Origin: Mesorhizobium sangaii
Lineage (GTDB): Bacteria; Pseudomonadota; Alphaproteobacteria; Rhizobiales; Rhizobiaceae
DNA length: 64,000 bases
Assembly (NCBI RefSeq): GCF_014207355.1
Contig: NZ_JACHEF010000004.1
Coordinates: 186,001 to 250,000, forward strand
Direction: 5' to 3'
Shown here: positions 45,612 through 53,678 of the stretch, piece after piece
Position numbering within the stretch: position 1 is the stretch's first letter
Layout: each line of letters opens with the position of its first letter
Translations under genes and position numbers: made by a program
The notes under the pieces: generated by a model
The model's database searches: none
What the model was told of the DNA's origin: nothing
Seen by the model: only the letters and a program-made list of their open reading frames with translations

Positions 45612-46757
45612 ATGGGGTCGATTGCTTTTTCCCAAACCTGCAGGATTGCACTGGTCGTAGCCATCGCGGCTGTGCTGGTTACGCCCGCCGACGCCAGACA
45701 TCGCCATCGGCACCACAAGCCCCAGGTGGAGCAGCCGATGTCGCTGCGGGCCGATCAGCCGCTGGAACCGCGGGGCAAGCATCGTCTGAAACGGCGGGGC
45801 TCCCAGCACGTCACGCCGGGCCCGACAAAGGTACAGCAGAAAACGCAGGATCCGTTGACATCCCCAACTGAGGTTCCGGTGCCGGAGCCACGTCCCGCAG
45901 ACGCGCAGAAGGCCGACGTTTCAAAGAAGGAGGAGATGAAGACGCAAGCTCCAAAGAGCGGCGGAGCGGTTGACCGGTCCAATCAAGAAAAGCCGCATCG
46001 AGAAAAGCAGGCGCGCCCCGAACCATCGGCCAATACGGAAAACACCCCTGAACCGCCTTCTGTGGCGCCGACGCCACCACCAAAGCCTGGGACCGCGGAG
46101 CCCGAAGTTGAGCCGCCGGTTGTCGCCCCGCAGCCGCCGCAAAAGCCGGCGGATGCAGGCGACGAGAAAATGCTGCCCGATCCGCGCTCGGCCGATCTGC
46201 CCGACGAGAAGATGCCCGACGAGGAAGTCGCTTGCCGGGAGCGGCTGAAGACGCTCGGCGTCGAGTTCGAGGAACACAAGGCGGAAAGCAATGCCGAAAT
46301 CGGCTGCTCGATCCCCTACCCGATCGTGCTGAAGACACTCGGCAAGTCGATCGCCATCGGCCCCGGCACCGAGCTCAATTGCCCGATGGCCGAAGCGGCG
46401 GCGCGTTTCGCCGCCAATGTCATCCAGCCGGAGGCGAAAGCCGAATTCGGCGCGGATCTGAAATCGATCGGCCAGGCATCGGCCTTTGTCTGCCGGCCGC
46501 GCCACGGCACCAGAAAACTCTCGGAACACGCCTTCGGCAACGCGCTCGACATCGCCAGCTTCACGCTGTCGGACGGCAAGAAGATCGAAGTCGGCCCGAC
46601 GCCGCCGGAAAAGGACGCGAAATTCCTCAACGCCGTGCGCAAGGCCGCCTGCGGACCGTTCAAGACGGTGCTCGGACCAGGCGCCGACGCCGACCATGCC
46701 TTGCATTTCCATCTCGATCTCGAACCGCGCCGCCATGGCGGCACCTTCTGCCAGTGA
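45612..46757 (+). CDS. Extensin-like C-domain protein, copy 1
   Basis: About 381-aa protein; the ATG at 45612 gives MGSIAFSQTCRIALVVAIAAVLV with a signal peptide, although a TTG at 45603 is in frame. A long Pro/Lys/Glu-rich linker (about 30-200) leads to an extensin-like C-terminal domain. Marks are SEHAFGNALDIA and DADHALHFHLD. The His and Asp spacing (SEH-ALD-HxHxD) resembles zinc DD-carboxypeptidases of the M15 type, but catalysis is unproven. A second copy follows directly. Confidence 0.8.
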   Translation: MGSIAFSQTCRIALVVAIAAVLVTPADARHRHRHHKPQVEQPMSLRADQPLEPRGKHRLKRRGSQHVTPGPTKVQQKTQDPLTSPTEVPVPEPRPADAQKADVSKKEEMKTQAPKSGGAVDRSNQEKPHREKQARPEPSANTENTPEPPSVAPTPPPKPGTAEPEVEPPVVAPQPPQKPADAGDEKMLPDPRSADLPDEKMPDEEVACRERLKTLGVEFEEHKAESNAEIGCSIPYPIVLKTLGKSIAIGPGTELNCPMAEAAARFAANVIQPEAKAEFGADLKSIGQASAFVCRPRHGTRKLSEHAFGNALDIASFTLSDGKKIEVGPTPPEKDAKFLNAVRKAACGPFKTVLGPGADADHALHFHLDLEPRRHGGTFCQ

Positions 46758-46860
46758 GCATGGGCCCGCCGGGACCGCGTGCCGCAATTCGGCCGCAGGC
46801 ATGAACACGGGCGCTGAGTTTTCCTTTACCCTTGATCGTTAAAATGCCGGATATCCGTAA

Positions 46861-47682
46861 ATGGGATTTCCGCCAATGGCCGGCAAATTTCGCGTCGTGT
46901 TTTCCACCGCCGCGCGCCAATCGAAACATGCGGCAATGGTCGCCGCCGGCCTTGCCCTCGCGGCGGTTTCGGCTTGCAACACCGGCAGCGTGCTGTCGCT
47001 TGAACCGGCCGTCGATGTCGGCTCGCAGACCGCTGCCGTGCCGCAATACACGGGCATGCAGAAGCTTGTTCCGTCCAATCCCTATATGACGAGCGCCGCC
47101 TATCCGCGCATGGATGAGCCGATGTCGCCGGTCGAACAGATGCCGGCCAGCGAAACCGACTGCCGCCAGCAGCTGAAGCGCCTCGACGTCGCCTACACCG
47201 ACCTGGCGCCGATCCATGAAGGTCAGTGCGGCATCGACTATCCGGTCAAGGTCTCGGCCATCGGCAGCATCCAGATGAAGCCCGCCGCCACGCTGACATG
47301 CGACATGGCCGCGACCTTCGCCGGCTGGACCAGGAACGAACTCGTTCCCTCCGCCCGCTGGCGCTATTTCTCCGGCGTCAAGACCATCCACCAGGGTTCC
47401 AGCTATTCCTGCCGCAACATTGCCGGCGAAGGCGTGCTGTCGGAGCACGGTAAGGGCAACGCGCTCGACGTGATGAGCATCGAGCTCAACAATGGCGACG
47501 ACATCGACGTGCGCAAGCCCGGCCTGTTCGCCTTCCGCACCCGCGGTTTCCTCAACAACGTGCGCGCCGACGGCTGCCAGTATTTCACCACCGTGCTTGG
47601 CCCCGGCTACAATTACGACCACCGCAACCACTTCCACTTCGACATCAAGAACCGCAAGAACGGTTACCGAGCCTGCCGCTAG
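46861..47682 (+). CDS. Extensin-like C-domain protein, copy 2
   Basis: 273-aa paralogue of the preceding protein without the long linker. It has a lipoprotein-like N-terminus (ALAAVSACN, Cys about residue 40). The same domain marks are present: SEHGKGNALDVM and YDHRNHFHFD. It follows the first copy by 103 bases on the same strand. If it acts as a peptidoglycan-modifying protein, both would work in the cell envelope. The true start may be the later ATG near MAGKFRVVF. Confidence 0.8.
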   Translation: MGFPPMAGKFRVVFSTAARQSKHAAMVAAGLALAAVSACNTGSVLSLEPAVDVGSQTAAVPQYTGMQKLVPSNPYMTSAAYPRMDEPMSPVEQMPASETDCRQQLKRLDVAYTDLAPIHEGQCGIDYPVKVSAIGSIQMKPAATLTCDMAATFAGWTRNELVPSARWRYFSGVKTIHQGSSYSCRNIAGEGVLSEHGKGNALDVMSIELNNGDDIDVRKPGLFAFRTRGFLNNVRADGCQYFTTVLGPGYNYDHRNHFHFDIKNRKNGYRACR

Positions 47683-47767
47683 AGCGTCGGACAACAGCAT
47701 GTCGACGCCCTTTGCCGGCGAAACACGACATCGCATAGAGTGATGCCGGAACGTTCGGGCCACGGTG

Positions 47768-48475
47768 ATGAGCCAGCGAAGTTTTCGGCGACGCATTGCA
47801 ATCTGGGTGACGGCCTTCCTGGCCGCCTATCTGGTGCTCGCCTATTTCGCCGCGCCTGAATTCTGGACCTTCCGGGATCGCGGCTTTCGCACCCAACGCT
47901 TCGAGATGGTGACCCACACGCCGCAGGGCATTCCGGGGGATCCGATCAATGTCGGCCTTGTCGGCACCAAGAAGGAAGTGGTCCATGCCTTCGCCGTCGC
48001 CGGCTGGGACACTGCCGACGCCGTGACCTTGAAGACGGCGATCGAGATCGGTGAAAGCGTGCTCTTCGACCATCCCTATCCCGATGCGCCGGTCAGCCGG
48101 CTGTTGTTCGACGGCCGCGCCCAGGATCTTGCGTTCGAAAAGCCGGTGGGAGCCAGCGCCGACCGGCGTCATCATGTCCGCTTCTGGCAGACCGGCGCGA
48201 GCGGCGATGACGGCCGGCCGCTGTGGCTAGGTTCGGCCAGCTTCGATCGCGGCGTGGGGCTGAGCCACGATACCGGCGCCATCACCCATCACATCGGCCC
48301 CGACATCGATGCCGAACGCAATTTCCTGATGCACGATCTGGCCACCGCCGGCACGCTGATTTCGACCAGAGACATGGCAGGCATCGGCGCCACCAGCAGC
48401 GGGCGCAATGGCGGCGGCGATCCCTACTTCACCGACGGCGAGGCAGTTGTCGGCGTGTTGAAGCAACTGCCGTGA
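47768..48475 (+). CDS. LssY C-terminal domain protein
   Basis: 235-aa membrane-anchored protein started at MSQRSFRRRIAIWVTAFLAA (47768). A single N-terminal hydrophobic segment is followed by an LssY-C-type domain with LWLGSASFDRGVGLS and HIGPDIDAERNFLMHDL. In other proteins the domain accompanies PAP2 lipid phosphatases or type II secretion genes; here it stands alone. Function unknown. It follows the extensin-like pair. Confidence 0.75.
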   Translation: MSQRSFRRRIAIWVTAFLAAYLVLAYFAAPEFWTFRDRGFRTQRFEMVTHTPQGIPGDPINVGLVGTKKEVVHAFAVAGWDTADAVTLKTAIEIGESVLFDHPYPDAPVSRLLFDGRAQDLAFEKPVGASADRRHHVRFWQTGASGDDGRPLWLGSASFDRGVGLSHDTGAITHHIGPDIDAERNFLMHDLATAGTLISTRDMAGIGATSSGRNGGGDPYFTDGEAVVGVLKQLP

Positions 48476-48629
48476 GATGTCCGAGACCAGATGGTCCGGG
48501 GCCGACCTGAAAATTGGCCGTGAGCTGTGTGATGCCGCAGACGATATCGGCTAAGAGCTGCCACTGTCATTTTCTAAAAATCTTGGCGGACTATTTTCGA
48601 AAGCTGCGCCGCAATGCTATTGACCGCTC

Positions 48630-49940
48630 ATGCTATACGTCGAAATCGCTATCGTGGTCGTCCTCATCTGTGTGAACGGCCTTTTGTCGATGTCCGAGCT
48701 CGCCATCGTCTCGTCGCGCCCGGCCAGGCTCAAGGCGATGATCGACCGCGGCGTCAACGGCGCCGGCCGGGCTCTTGAGCTTGGCTCCAATCCCGGCAAG
48801 TTCCTGTCCTCGGTGCAGATCGGCATCACCTTGGTCGGCGTTCTCTCCGGCGCGTTTTCCGGCGCCACGCTGGGCGACCGGCTGGCCACCTTCCTGGCCT
48901 CGACCGGCATGCGCGAAAACGTCGCCGATCCGGTCGGCGTCGGCATCGTCGTCGCCATCATCACCTATTTCTCGCTGATCGTTGGCGAGCTGGTGCCCAA
49001 GCAGATCGCCTTGCGCGATCCCGAGCGCGTGGCCGCGCGGGCGGCCCCGGCAATGACCATCCTCGCCACCGTCTCGGCCCCTCTGGTCTTCCTGCTCGAC
49101 ATTTCCGGCCGCGCCATATTGTGGCTGCTCGGCCAGCGCGGCGAAAGCGAGGAGAAGGTCACCGACGAGGAGATCAAGATGCTGGTCGCCGAGGCCGAGC
49201 ACCACGGCACCATCGAATCCGACGAGCGGCGCATGATCGCAGGCGTCATGCGGCTTGGCGACCGCGCGGTGCGCGCCGTGATGACGCCGCGCACCGAGGT
49301 CGACTGGATCAACCTGCAGTCCGACGAGAGCGCCATCCGCAAGCTGTTGATGGAGACCCAGCATTCGCGACTGCCGGCGGGCGACGGTGGCGTCGATGTC
49401 ATGGTCGGCGTCGTCCAGACGCGCGACGTGCTCGCCGCGCTGCTTGCCGGCCGCGTGCTCGACCCACGCCGGCATGTGCGCGCCGCGCCCATAGTCTACG
49501 ACCAGGCCGACGCGCTGGATGTGCTGCAGAAGCTCAAGGAATCCGACGTGCCGATGGCGCTGGTGCATGACGAGTACGGCCACTTCGAAGGCATCGTCAC
49601 CCCGGCCGATATTCTCGAAGCCATCACCGGCGTGTTTCGGGCGGATACCGACGCCGGCGACGAGGAGAATGCCGTCAAGCGCGACGACGGCTCATGGCTG
49701 CTTGCCGGCTACATGCAGGCCGACGAGATGGCCGATGTCCTTGGCATCGACCTGCCGGAAAACCGCGACTACGAGACCGTCGCCGGCTACGTGCTGTCGC
49801 ACATGCACCACCTGCCGGCGACCGGCGAATGCGTCGACGCGCAGGGATGGCGCTTCGAAGTGGTCGATCTCGACGGCCGCCGCATCGACAAACTCATCGC
49901 CACCCGCCTGCCCGGCACGCACCGCGAGCCGGTGCGCTGA
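48630..49940 (+). CDS. CNNM/CorC-type hemolysin family protein
   Basis: 436-aa membrane protein. An N-terminal CNNM domain (about 1-190, four hydrophobic segments, with ELAIVSSRPARLKAM and VGELVPKQIAL) is followed by two CBS domains and a C-terminal CorC/HlyC domain (about 355-430). The family moves or senses magnesium and cobalt rather than acting as a haemolysin. It stands alone with no strong operon partner. Confidence 0.9.
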   Translation: MLYVEIAIVVVLICVNGLLSMSELAIVSSRPARLKAMIDRGVNGAGRALELGSNPGKFLSSVQIGITLVGVLSGAFSGATLGDRLATFLASTGMRENVADPVGVGIVVAIITYFSLIVGELVPKQIALRDPERVAARAAPAMTILATVSAPLVFLLDISGRAILWLLGQRGESEEKVTDEEIKMLVAEAEHHGTIESDERRMIAGVMRLGDRAVRAVMTPRTEVDWINLQSDESAIRKLLMETQHSRLPAGDGGVDVMVGVVQTRDVLAALLAGRVLDPRRHVRAAPIVYDQADALDVLQKLKESDVPMALVHDEYGHFEGIVTPADILEAITGVFRADTDAGDEENAVKRDDGSWLLAGYMQADEMADVLGIDLPENRDYETVAGYVLSHMHHLPATGECVDAQGWRFEVVDLDGRRIDKLIATRLPGTHREPVR

Positions 49941-49993
49941 CGACCAGCTTTCCGGCTCCTGTCGGTTTGGTTCGGTCGTCGCGTCGGTCCGCT

Positions 49994-51556
49994 TCAGTGC
50001 GCGTCCGGAGGCGGCGCCTTCGGCGTGACGTTGCGCAGGAACGGAACGAGCGCCGTCGCGATGACGAACGCCACCATGATCACCAGGAACGCATCCGCGT
50101 AAGCCATGGTCGACGCCTCGCGATAGGCCAGCGCCCACAACTGCTTCAGCGAAGCGGTGTGACCGTCGCCGACGGCGCCGGGCAATTGGCCATAGCGCAG
50201 CGCGACGTTGTCGACGAGGCGCATGGCAGCCTCATTCTGCGGCGTCAAATGCGATGCGATCATCAGGAAATGGAAGTTGGTGCGGTCGTTCAGGATCGCG
50301 CCACAGACGGCGATGCCGACCGCACCGCCGAGATTGCGCATCGTGTTGAACAGGCCGCTGGCATATTTCAGCCGTTCGGGCGGCAGGCTGCCGAGACCGA
50401 GATTGACGCTTGGCGCGACCGCGAAAACCTGCGGGAAGCCGCGAAAGATCTGCGGCAGAAGCAGCTGCGCGGCGCCCCACTCGCTGGTGATCGCACTGAA
50501 GCTCCACATCGACGCGCCAAAGGAGGCAAGCCCGAACATCATCAGCCAGCGCGTGTCGAAGCGCTTGGCGAGGAAGATGTAGACGGGGACGCCGACCATC
50601 GAGGCAACGCCGGTGGAAAAGACCGCCAGGCCGGTCTGCAGGGCGTCGTAGCCGCGCACGTAACCGAGGAACAACGGCGTCAGGAAGATCGTGGCGAAGA
50701 TGCCAACACCGGTTATGAACGAGAGGAAACAGCCGATCGCGAAATTGCGGTTGCCGAAGGCGCGGAAATCGACCACCGGCTGCGAATAGGTCAGGCTGCG
50801 GACGATGAACAGAACTCCGGTGACCCCGGCGAGGATGGCGCCATTGCGGATTGTCGCATCATCGAACCAGTTCCAGCGCGAACCCTCCTCAAGAACATAT
50901 TCAAGTGTGCCCAGACTGACCGCCATCAGGACGATGCCGATGTAGTCGGCGCCCTTCAGAAGGGAAGGATCGGGTTCGTCGATCTTGACCAGGGCCGCGA
51001 CGAGGATGGTGATGATGGTGCCGGGAATGACGTTGACATAGAACAGCCAATGCCAGCTCAACGTATCCGTGATCCAGCCGCCGATGACGGGGCCGAGCGT
51101 CGGCGCGATCGAAGCGATGCTGCCAACCACCGCGGCCGCATAGACACGCCTCGGACCCTGGAAATAGTGGAACGACGAGGTGAAGACCGTTGGGATCATC
51201 GACGCGCCGAGCAGCCCCTGCAGTGCACGGAAGGCGATCATGCTTTCGATGTTCCAGGCCAATCCGCAAAGCATGCTTGCCAGGGTGAAGCCGGCAGCCG
51301 AGATAGTGAAAAGCCATCGGGTCGAGAACACGCGCGTAAGCCAGCCCGACAGCGGGATCACGATGATTTCCGCCACCAGGTAGGATGTCTGCACCCAGCC
51401 GATCTGATCCTGGGCAGCCGACAGGCCGCCACCGATGTCCTGGAGCGAGGACGCGACAATCTGGATGTCGAGAAGCGCGATGAACATCCCCACGCACATC
51501 ACCATGAACGGCAGGATGCTCGCGAAGAAGGACTGCGGGACGGCACGCTCTGGCAT
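49994..51556 (-). CDS. emrB: EmrB-type MFS drug exporter (DHA2)
   Basis: 520-aa inner-membrane exporter with about 14 hydrophobic segments, of the DHA2 drug:H+ antiporter group. The SSLQDIGGGLSAAQDQIGWVQ start and the motif C region GSIASIAPTLGPVIGGW are typical. Last gene of the HxlR-emrA-emrB operon; it is 7 bases after emrA. It pairs with EmrA to move drugs across both membranes together with an outer-membrane channel that is not in the window. Confidence 0.9.
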   Translation of the reverse strand: MPERAVPQSFFASILPFMVMCVGMFIALLDIQIVASSLQDIGGGLSAAQDQIGWVQTSYLVAEIIVIPLSGWLTRVFSTRWLFTISAAGFTLASMLCGLAWNIESMIAFRALQGLLGASMIPTVFTSSFHYFQGPRRVYAAAVVGSIASIAPTLGPVIGGWITDTLSWHWLFYVNVIPGTIITILVAALVKIDEPDPSLLKGADYIGIVLMAVSLGTLEYVLEEGSRWNWFDDATIRNGAILAGVTGVLFIVRSLTYSQPVVDFRAFGNRNFAIGCFLSFITGVGIFATIFLTPLFLGYVRGYDALQTGLAVFSTGVASMVGVPVYIFLAKRFDTRWLMMFGLASFGASMWSFSAITSEWGAAQLLLPQIFRGFPQVFAVAPSVNLGLGSLPPERLKYASGLFNTMRNLGGAVGIAVCGAILNDRTNFHFLMIASHLTPQNEAAMRLVDNVALRYGQLPGAVGDGHTASLKQLWALAYREASTMAYADAFLVIMVAFVIATALVPFLRNVTPKAPPPDAH

Positions 51557-51563
51557 GGCGTCC

Positions 51564-52688
51564 TCAGCGCGACGCGGTATCGACCGTCACGGCGGTCGAC
51601 AGGCCTGGCCTGAGCGCAACCTTCTGCACCTGGTCCTGGTCGATCGTGATCCTGACAGGAACGCGCTGGACGATCTTGGTGAAATTGCCGGTCGCGTTCT
51701 GCGGCGGGATCACGCTGAAGATGGCTCCGGTGGCGGGACCCAGGCTGGTGACATGTCCTTTGAGCGGCTCGTCGGGTGCAATATCCGTATAGACCGTCGC
51801 CGCCTGCCCGTCGGCCATGTGGCGCAGCTGGTCTTCCTTGAAATTGGCGTCGACCCATAGCCCCGATGCCGGAACGATCGTCAGGAGATAGCTGCCGGGT
51901 GAAACGTAGGTACCGACCTGCGCTAGCCTGTTGCCGATGATCCCATCGATGGGCGAGCGGATTTCGGTGAAGCCGAGATCGAGCTGCGCGGTGTCGACAT
52001 CGGCCTTGGCTGCCGCGACCGCCGCGGTCGCTTCCGAGATCTGGGTGTTGAGGACGTCGAGCTGTTGCTTCGCTGCCGCAAGTCCCGCACGGGAGGCAGC
52101 GACCGATGCCTTGGCCTGACCATCGGCCGCAAAACTTCTCTGTGCGTCCTGCTGCGAACCGGCCCTGGTGCTGGCAAGCACCTCATAGCGCTTCGCATCT
52201 TGATCGGTGAAAACGGCCGCCGCACTCTTGGCGTCAAGATCCGCCTCGGCTTGCTGGATCATCGAATTCTGCAGCGAGACCTGGGCATGAAGATTGTCGA
52301 GGGCCGATTGCTGCTGCTGGACCGACGCCTCGGCGTGTTCCAACGCCGCTTTGAAGGGCCGATCGTCGATGCGGATCACCACCTGGCCCGCGGCGACGTG
52401 CTGGTTGTCCTCGACAAGGATCTGGTCGATATGCCCGGCAACCCTTGGGGCCAGAGGCGTGACGTTGCCGCCGACATAGGCATCATCGGTCGAGACGAGG
52501 AAGCGGTTGGCCTGCCACCACTGGACTCCGTACCAGCCGGCGACGCCGATTACGACAAGGCCCGCCAACATCAGCAATGGCCTGCGACGCTTCGTGGCGG
52601 GCATCGGGGTCGTGGCCACGGAAATGGCAGGCGTGGGATTTTGGGCGACCGATGGCTGCAATTCGGCCGGCGAAAGAACCTTGTTCAT
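51564..52688 (-). CDS. emrA: EmrA-type membrane-fusion protein
   Basis: 374-aa HlyD/EmrA periplasmic adaptor. One N-terminal transmembrane segment (about 37-55, MLAGLVVIGVAGWYGVQ), then lipoyl/beta-barrel regions around a long coiled-coil (EASVQQQQSALDNL to QQLDVLNTQISEA). The motif VEDNQHVAAGQVVIRID is a hallmark. Start ATG overlaps the regulator's stop (52685-52688). With EmrB it forms a tripartite pump. Confidence 0.9.
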   Translation of the reverse strand: MNKVLSPAELQPSVAQNPTPAISVATTPMPATKRRRPLLMLAGLVVIGVAGWYGVQWWQANRFLVSTDDAYVGGNVTPLAPRVAGHIDQILVEDNQHVAAGQVVIRIDDRPFKAALEHAEASVQQQQSALDNLHAQVSLQNSMIQQAEADLDAKSAAAVFTDQDAKRYEVLASTRAGSQQDAQRSFAADGQAKASVAASRAGLAAAKQQLDVLNTQISEATAAVAAAKADVDTAQLDLGFTEIRSPIDGIIGNRLAQVGTYVSPGSYLLTIVPASGLWVDANFKEDQLRHMADGQAATVYTDIAPDEPLKGHVTSLGPATGAIFSVIPPQNATGNFTKIVQRVPVRITIDQDQVQKVALRPGLSTAVTVDTASR

Positions 52689-53239
52689 CTCCCCCGCGCC
52701 TCGTCCTGGCTGTGCTGGTGCAGCGCGTTGTCGACCAGCGGAAGGCCGGAGCCGTCGCTGGCGAAGCGATAGCGCTGCCGCATGCGATCGGTAGCCGCAG
52801 GTCCCGTCGCCATGGTGAAATCCTCGCTGTCGAGTTCCCTGCCGCTGTGGCGATCGACCAGCACCGGCTCGGCCCAGCGCCCGTCCGCCTTGTCCACCAC
52901 CACCAGGCTCGGTCCTTCAGGGGCCAGGTGTCGATTGCCCCAGGCGAGCAGCGATAGCAGGACCGGGCGGAAATCGCGAGCCTTTGAGGTCAGGACATAC
53001 TCATGGCGAAGCGGCCGCTCGCAGTAGATACGCTTCTCGAACAGCCCGCGCTCAACCAGGCTGTTCAGCCGCCGCGTGAGAATGTTTGGCGCAATCTCCA
53101 GGCTCTTTTGAAACTGGTCGAAGCGTGTCAGGCCTTGGAATGCATCCCGCAACAGCAGGATGCTCCACCACTCGCCGACATCGTCGAGGCTGCGCGCGAT
53201 GGGGCACGGGCGGGTTTCGAAGCTTGTTTTGGCAACCAT
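52685..53239 (-). CDS. HxlR-family regulator of the Emr pump
   Basis: 184-aa HxlR regulator with an extended C-terminus; core winged-helix is about residues 8-105 (CPIARSLDDVGEWWSILLLRDAF, key part CPIARSLDDVG). The typical N-terminal Cys of HxlR proteins (Cys12) is present. First gene of the operon with emrA and emrB, coupled by an ATGA overlap. Upstream is a direct-repeat site, likely its operator. Confidence 0.85.
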   Translation of the reverse strand: MVAKTSFETRPCPIARSLDDVGEWWSILLLRDAFQGLTRFDQFQKSLEIAPNILTRRLNSLVERGLFEKRIYCERPLRHEYVLTSKARDFRPVLLSLLAWGNRHLAPEGPSLVVVDKADGRWAEPVLVDRHSGRELDSEDFTMATGPAATDRMRQRYRFASDGSGLPLVDNALHQHSQDEARGR

Positions 53240-53263
53240 GATCAGGAGTCTCTTTCAAAATGA

Positions 53264-53309
53264 AAGTGACTCATAACCTAGTAGATTGCATTATGCAAGT
53301 GACTTATGA
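53264..53309. promoter_or_regulatory. Direct-repeat operator candidate for the HxlR-Emr operon
   Basis: AAGTGACTCATAA (53264-53276) and AAGTGACTTATGA (53297-53309), two direct repeats 33 bases apart, about three helical turns. Between them lies the palindrome TTGCATTATGCAA (53286-53298). HxlR in Bacillus binds direct repeats, so this is a good candidate site. Confidence 0.6.
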
Positions 53310-53660
53310 GGATCGAGGACTGGAACCCGGTTTTCAATGGAGATCGGCTAAACCACCAAGACGTCCATTCCGCCCCGTCGGATGGACGGCGGCGCCGTGC
53401 GCTACGCCGTGGATACGGATCGCGACGACGTCACGCCAAAAATTATTGGGTCACGTGCTCGATCGAAGGCTTTGGCTCCGGCATGCTCGTCGGCCCGCGC
53501 CACGTCCCGGCGGTAGGCTGAATGGCCGCGACGGGCCGACCCCACGCCGGCCCGCGCGCATTTCATCACAGGCTCCTCGCCACCCGCCTGCCCAGAGCTC
53601 ACCCACAGCCGTGCGCTGATAATCAGCGCGATCCGTTGACATCATGAAACCTTTTGATTT
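53310..53660. other. Non-coding gap before the ABC transporter
   Basis: About 350 bases without a convincing gene. Short open frames (for example 53306-53521, plus strand) have no ribosome-binding site or recognised domain. Decay of an older gene is possible. Confidence 0.45.
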
Positions 53661-53678
53661 TTAAGCCGTTATCGGCCT

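Noticed and set aside
49694..51613. 639-aa plus-strand frame across emrB
   Set aside because: Opposite of the well-supported EmrB gene; composition is that of an antisense shadow.
53306..53521. 71-codon plus-strand frame upstream of the ABC transporter
   Set aside because: No ribosome-binding site, and it starts within the HxlR operator region; no domain.
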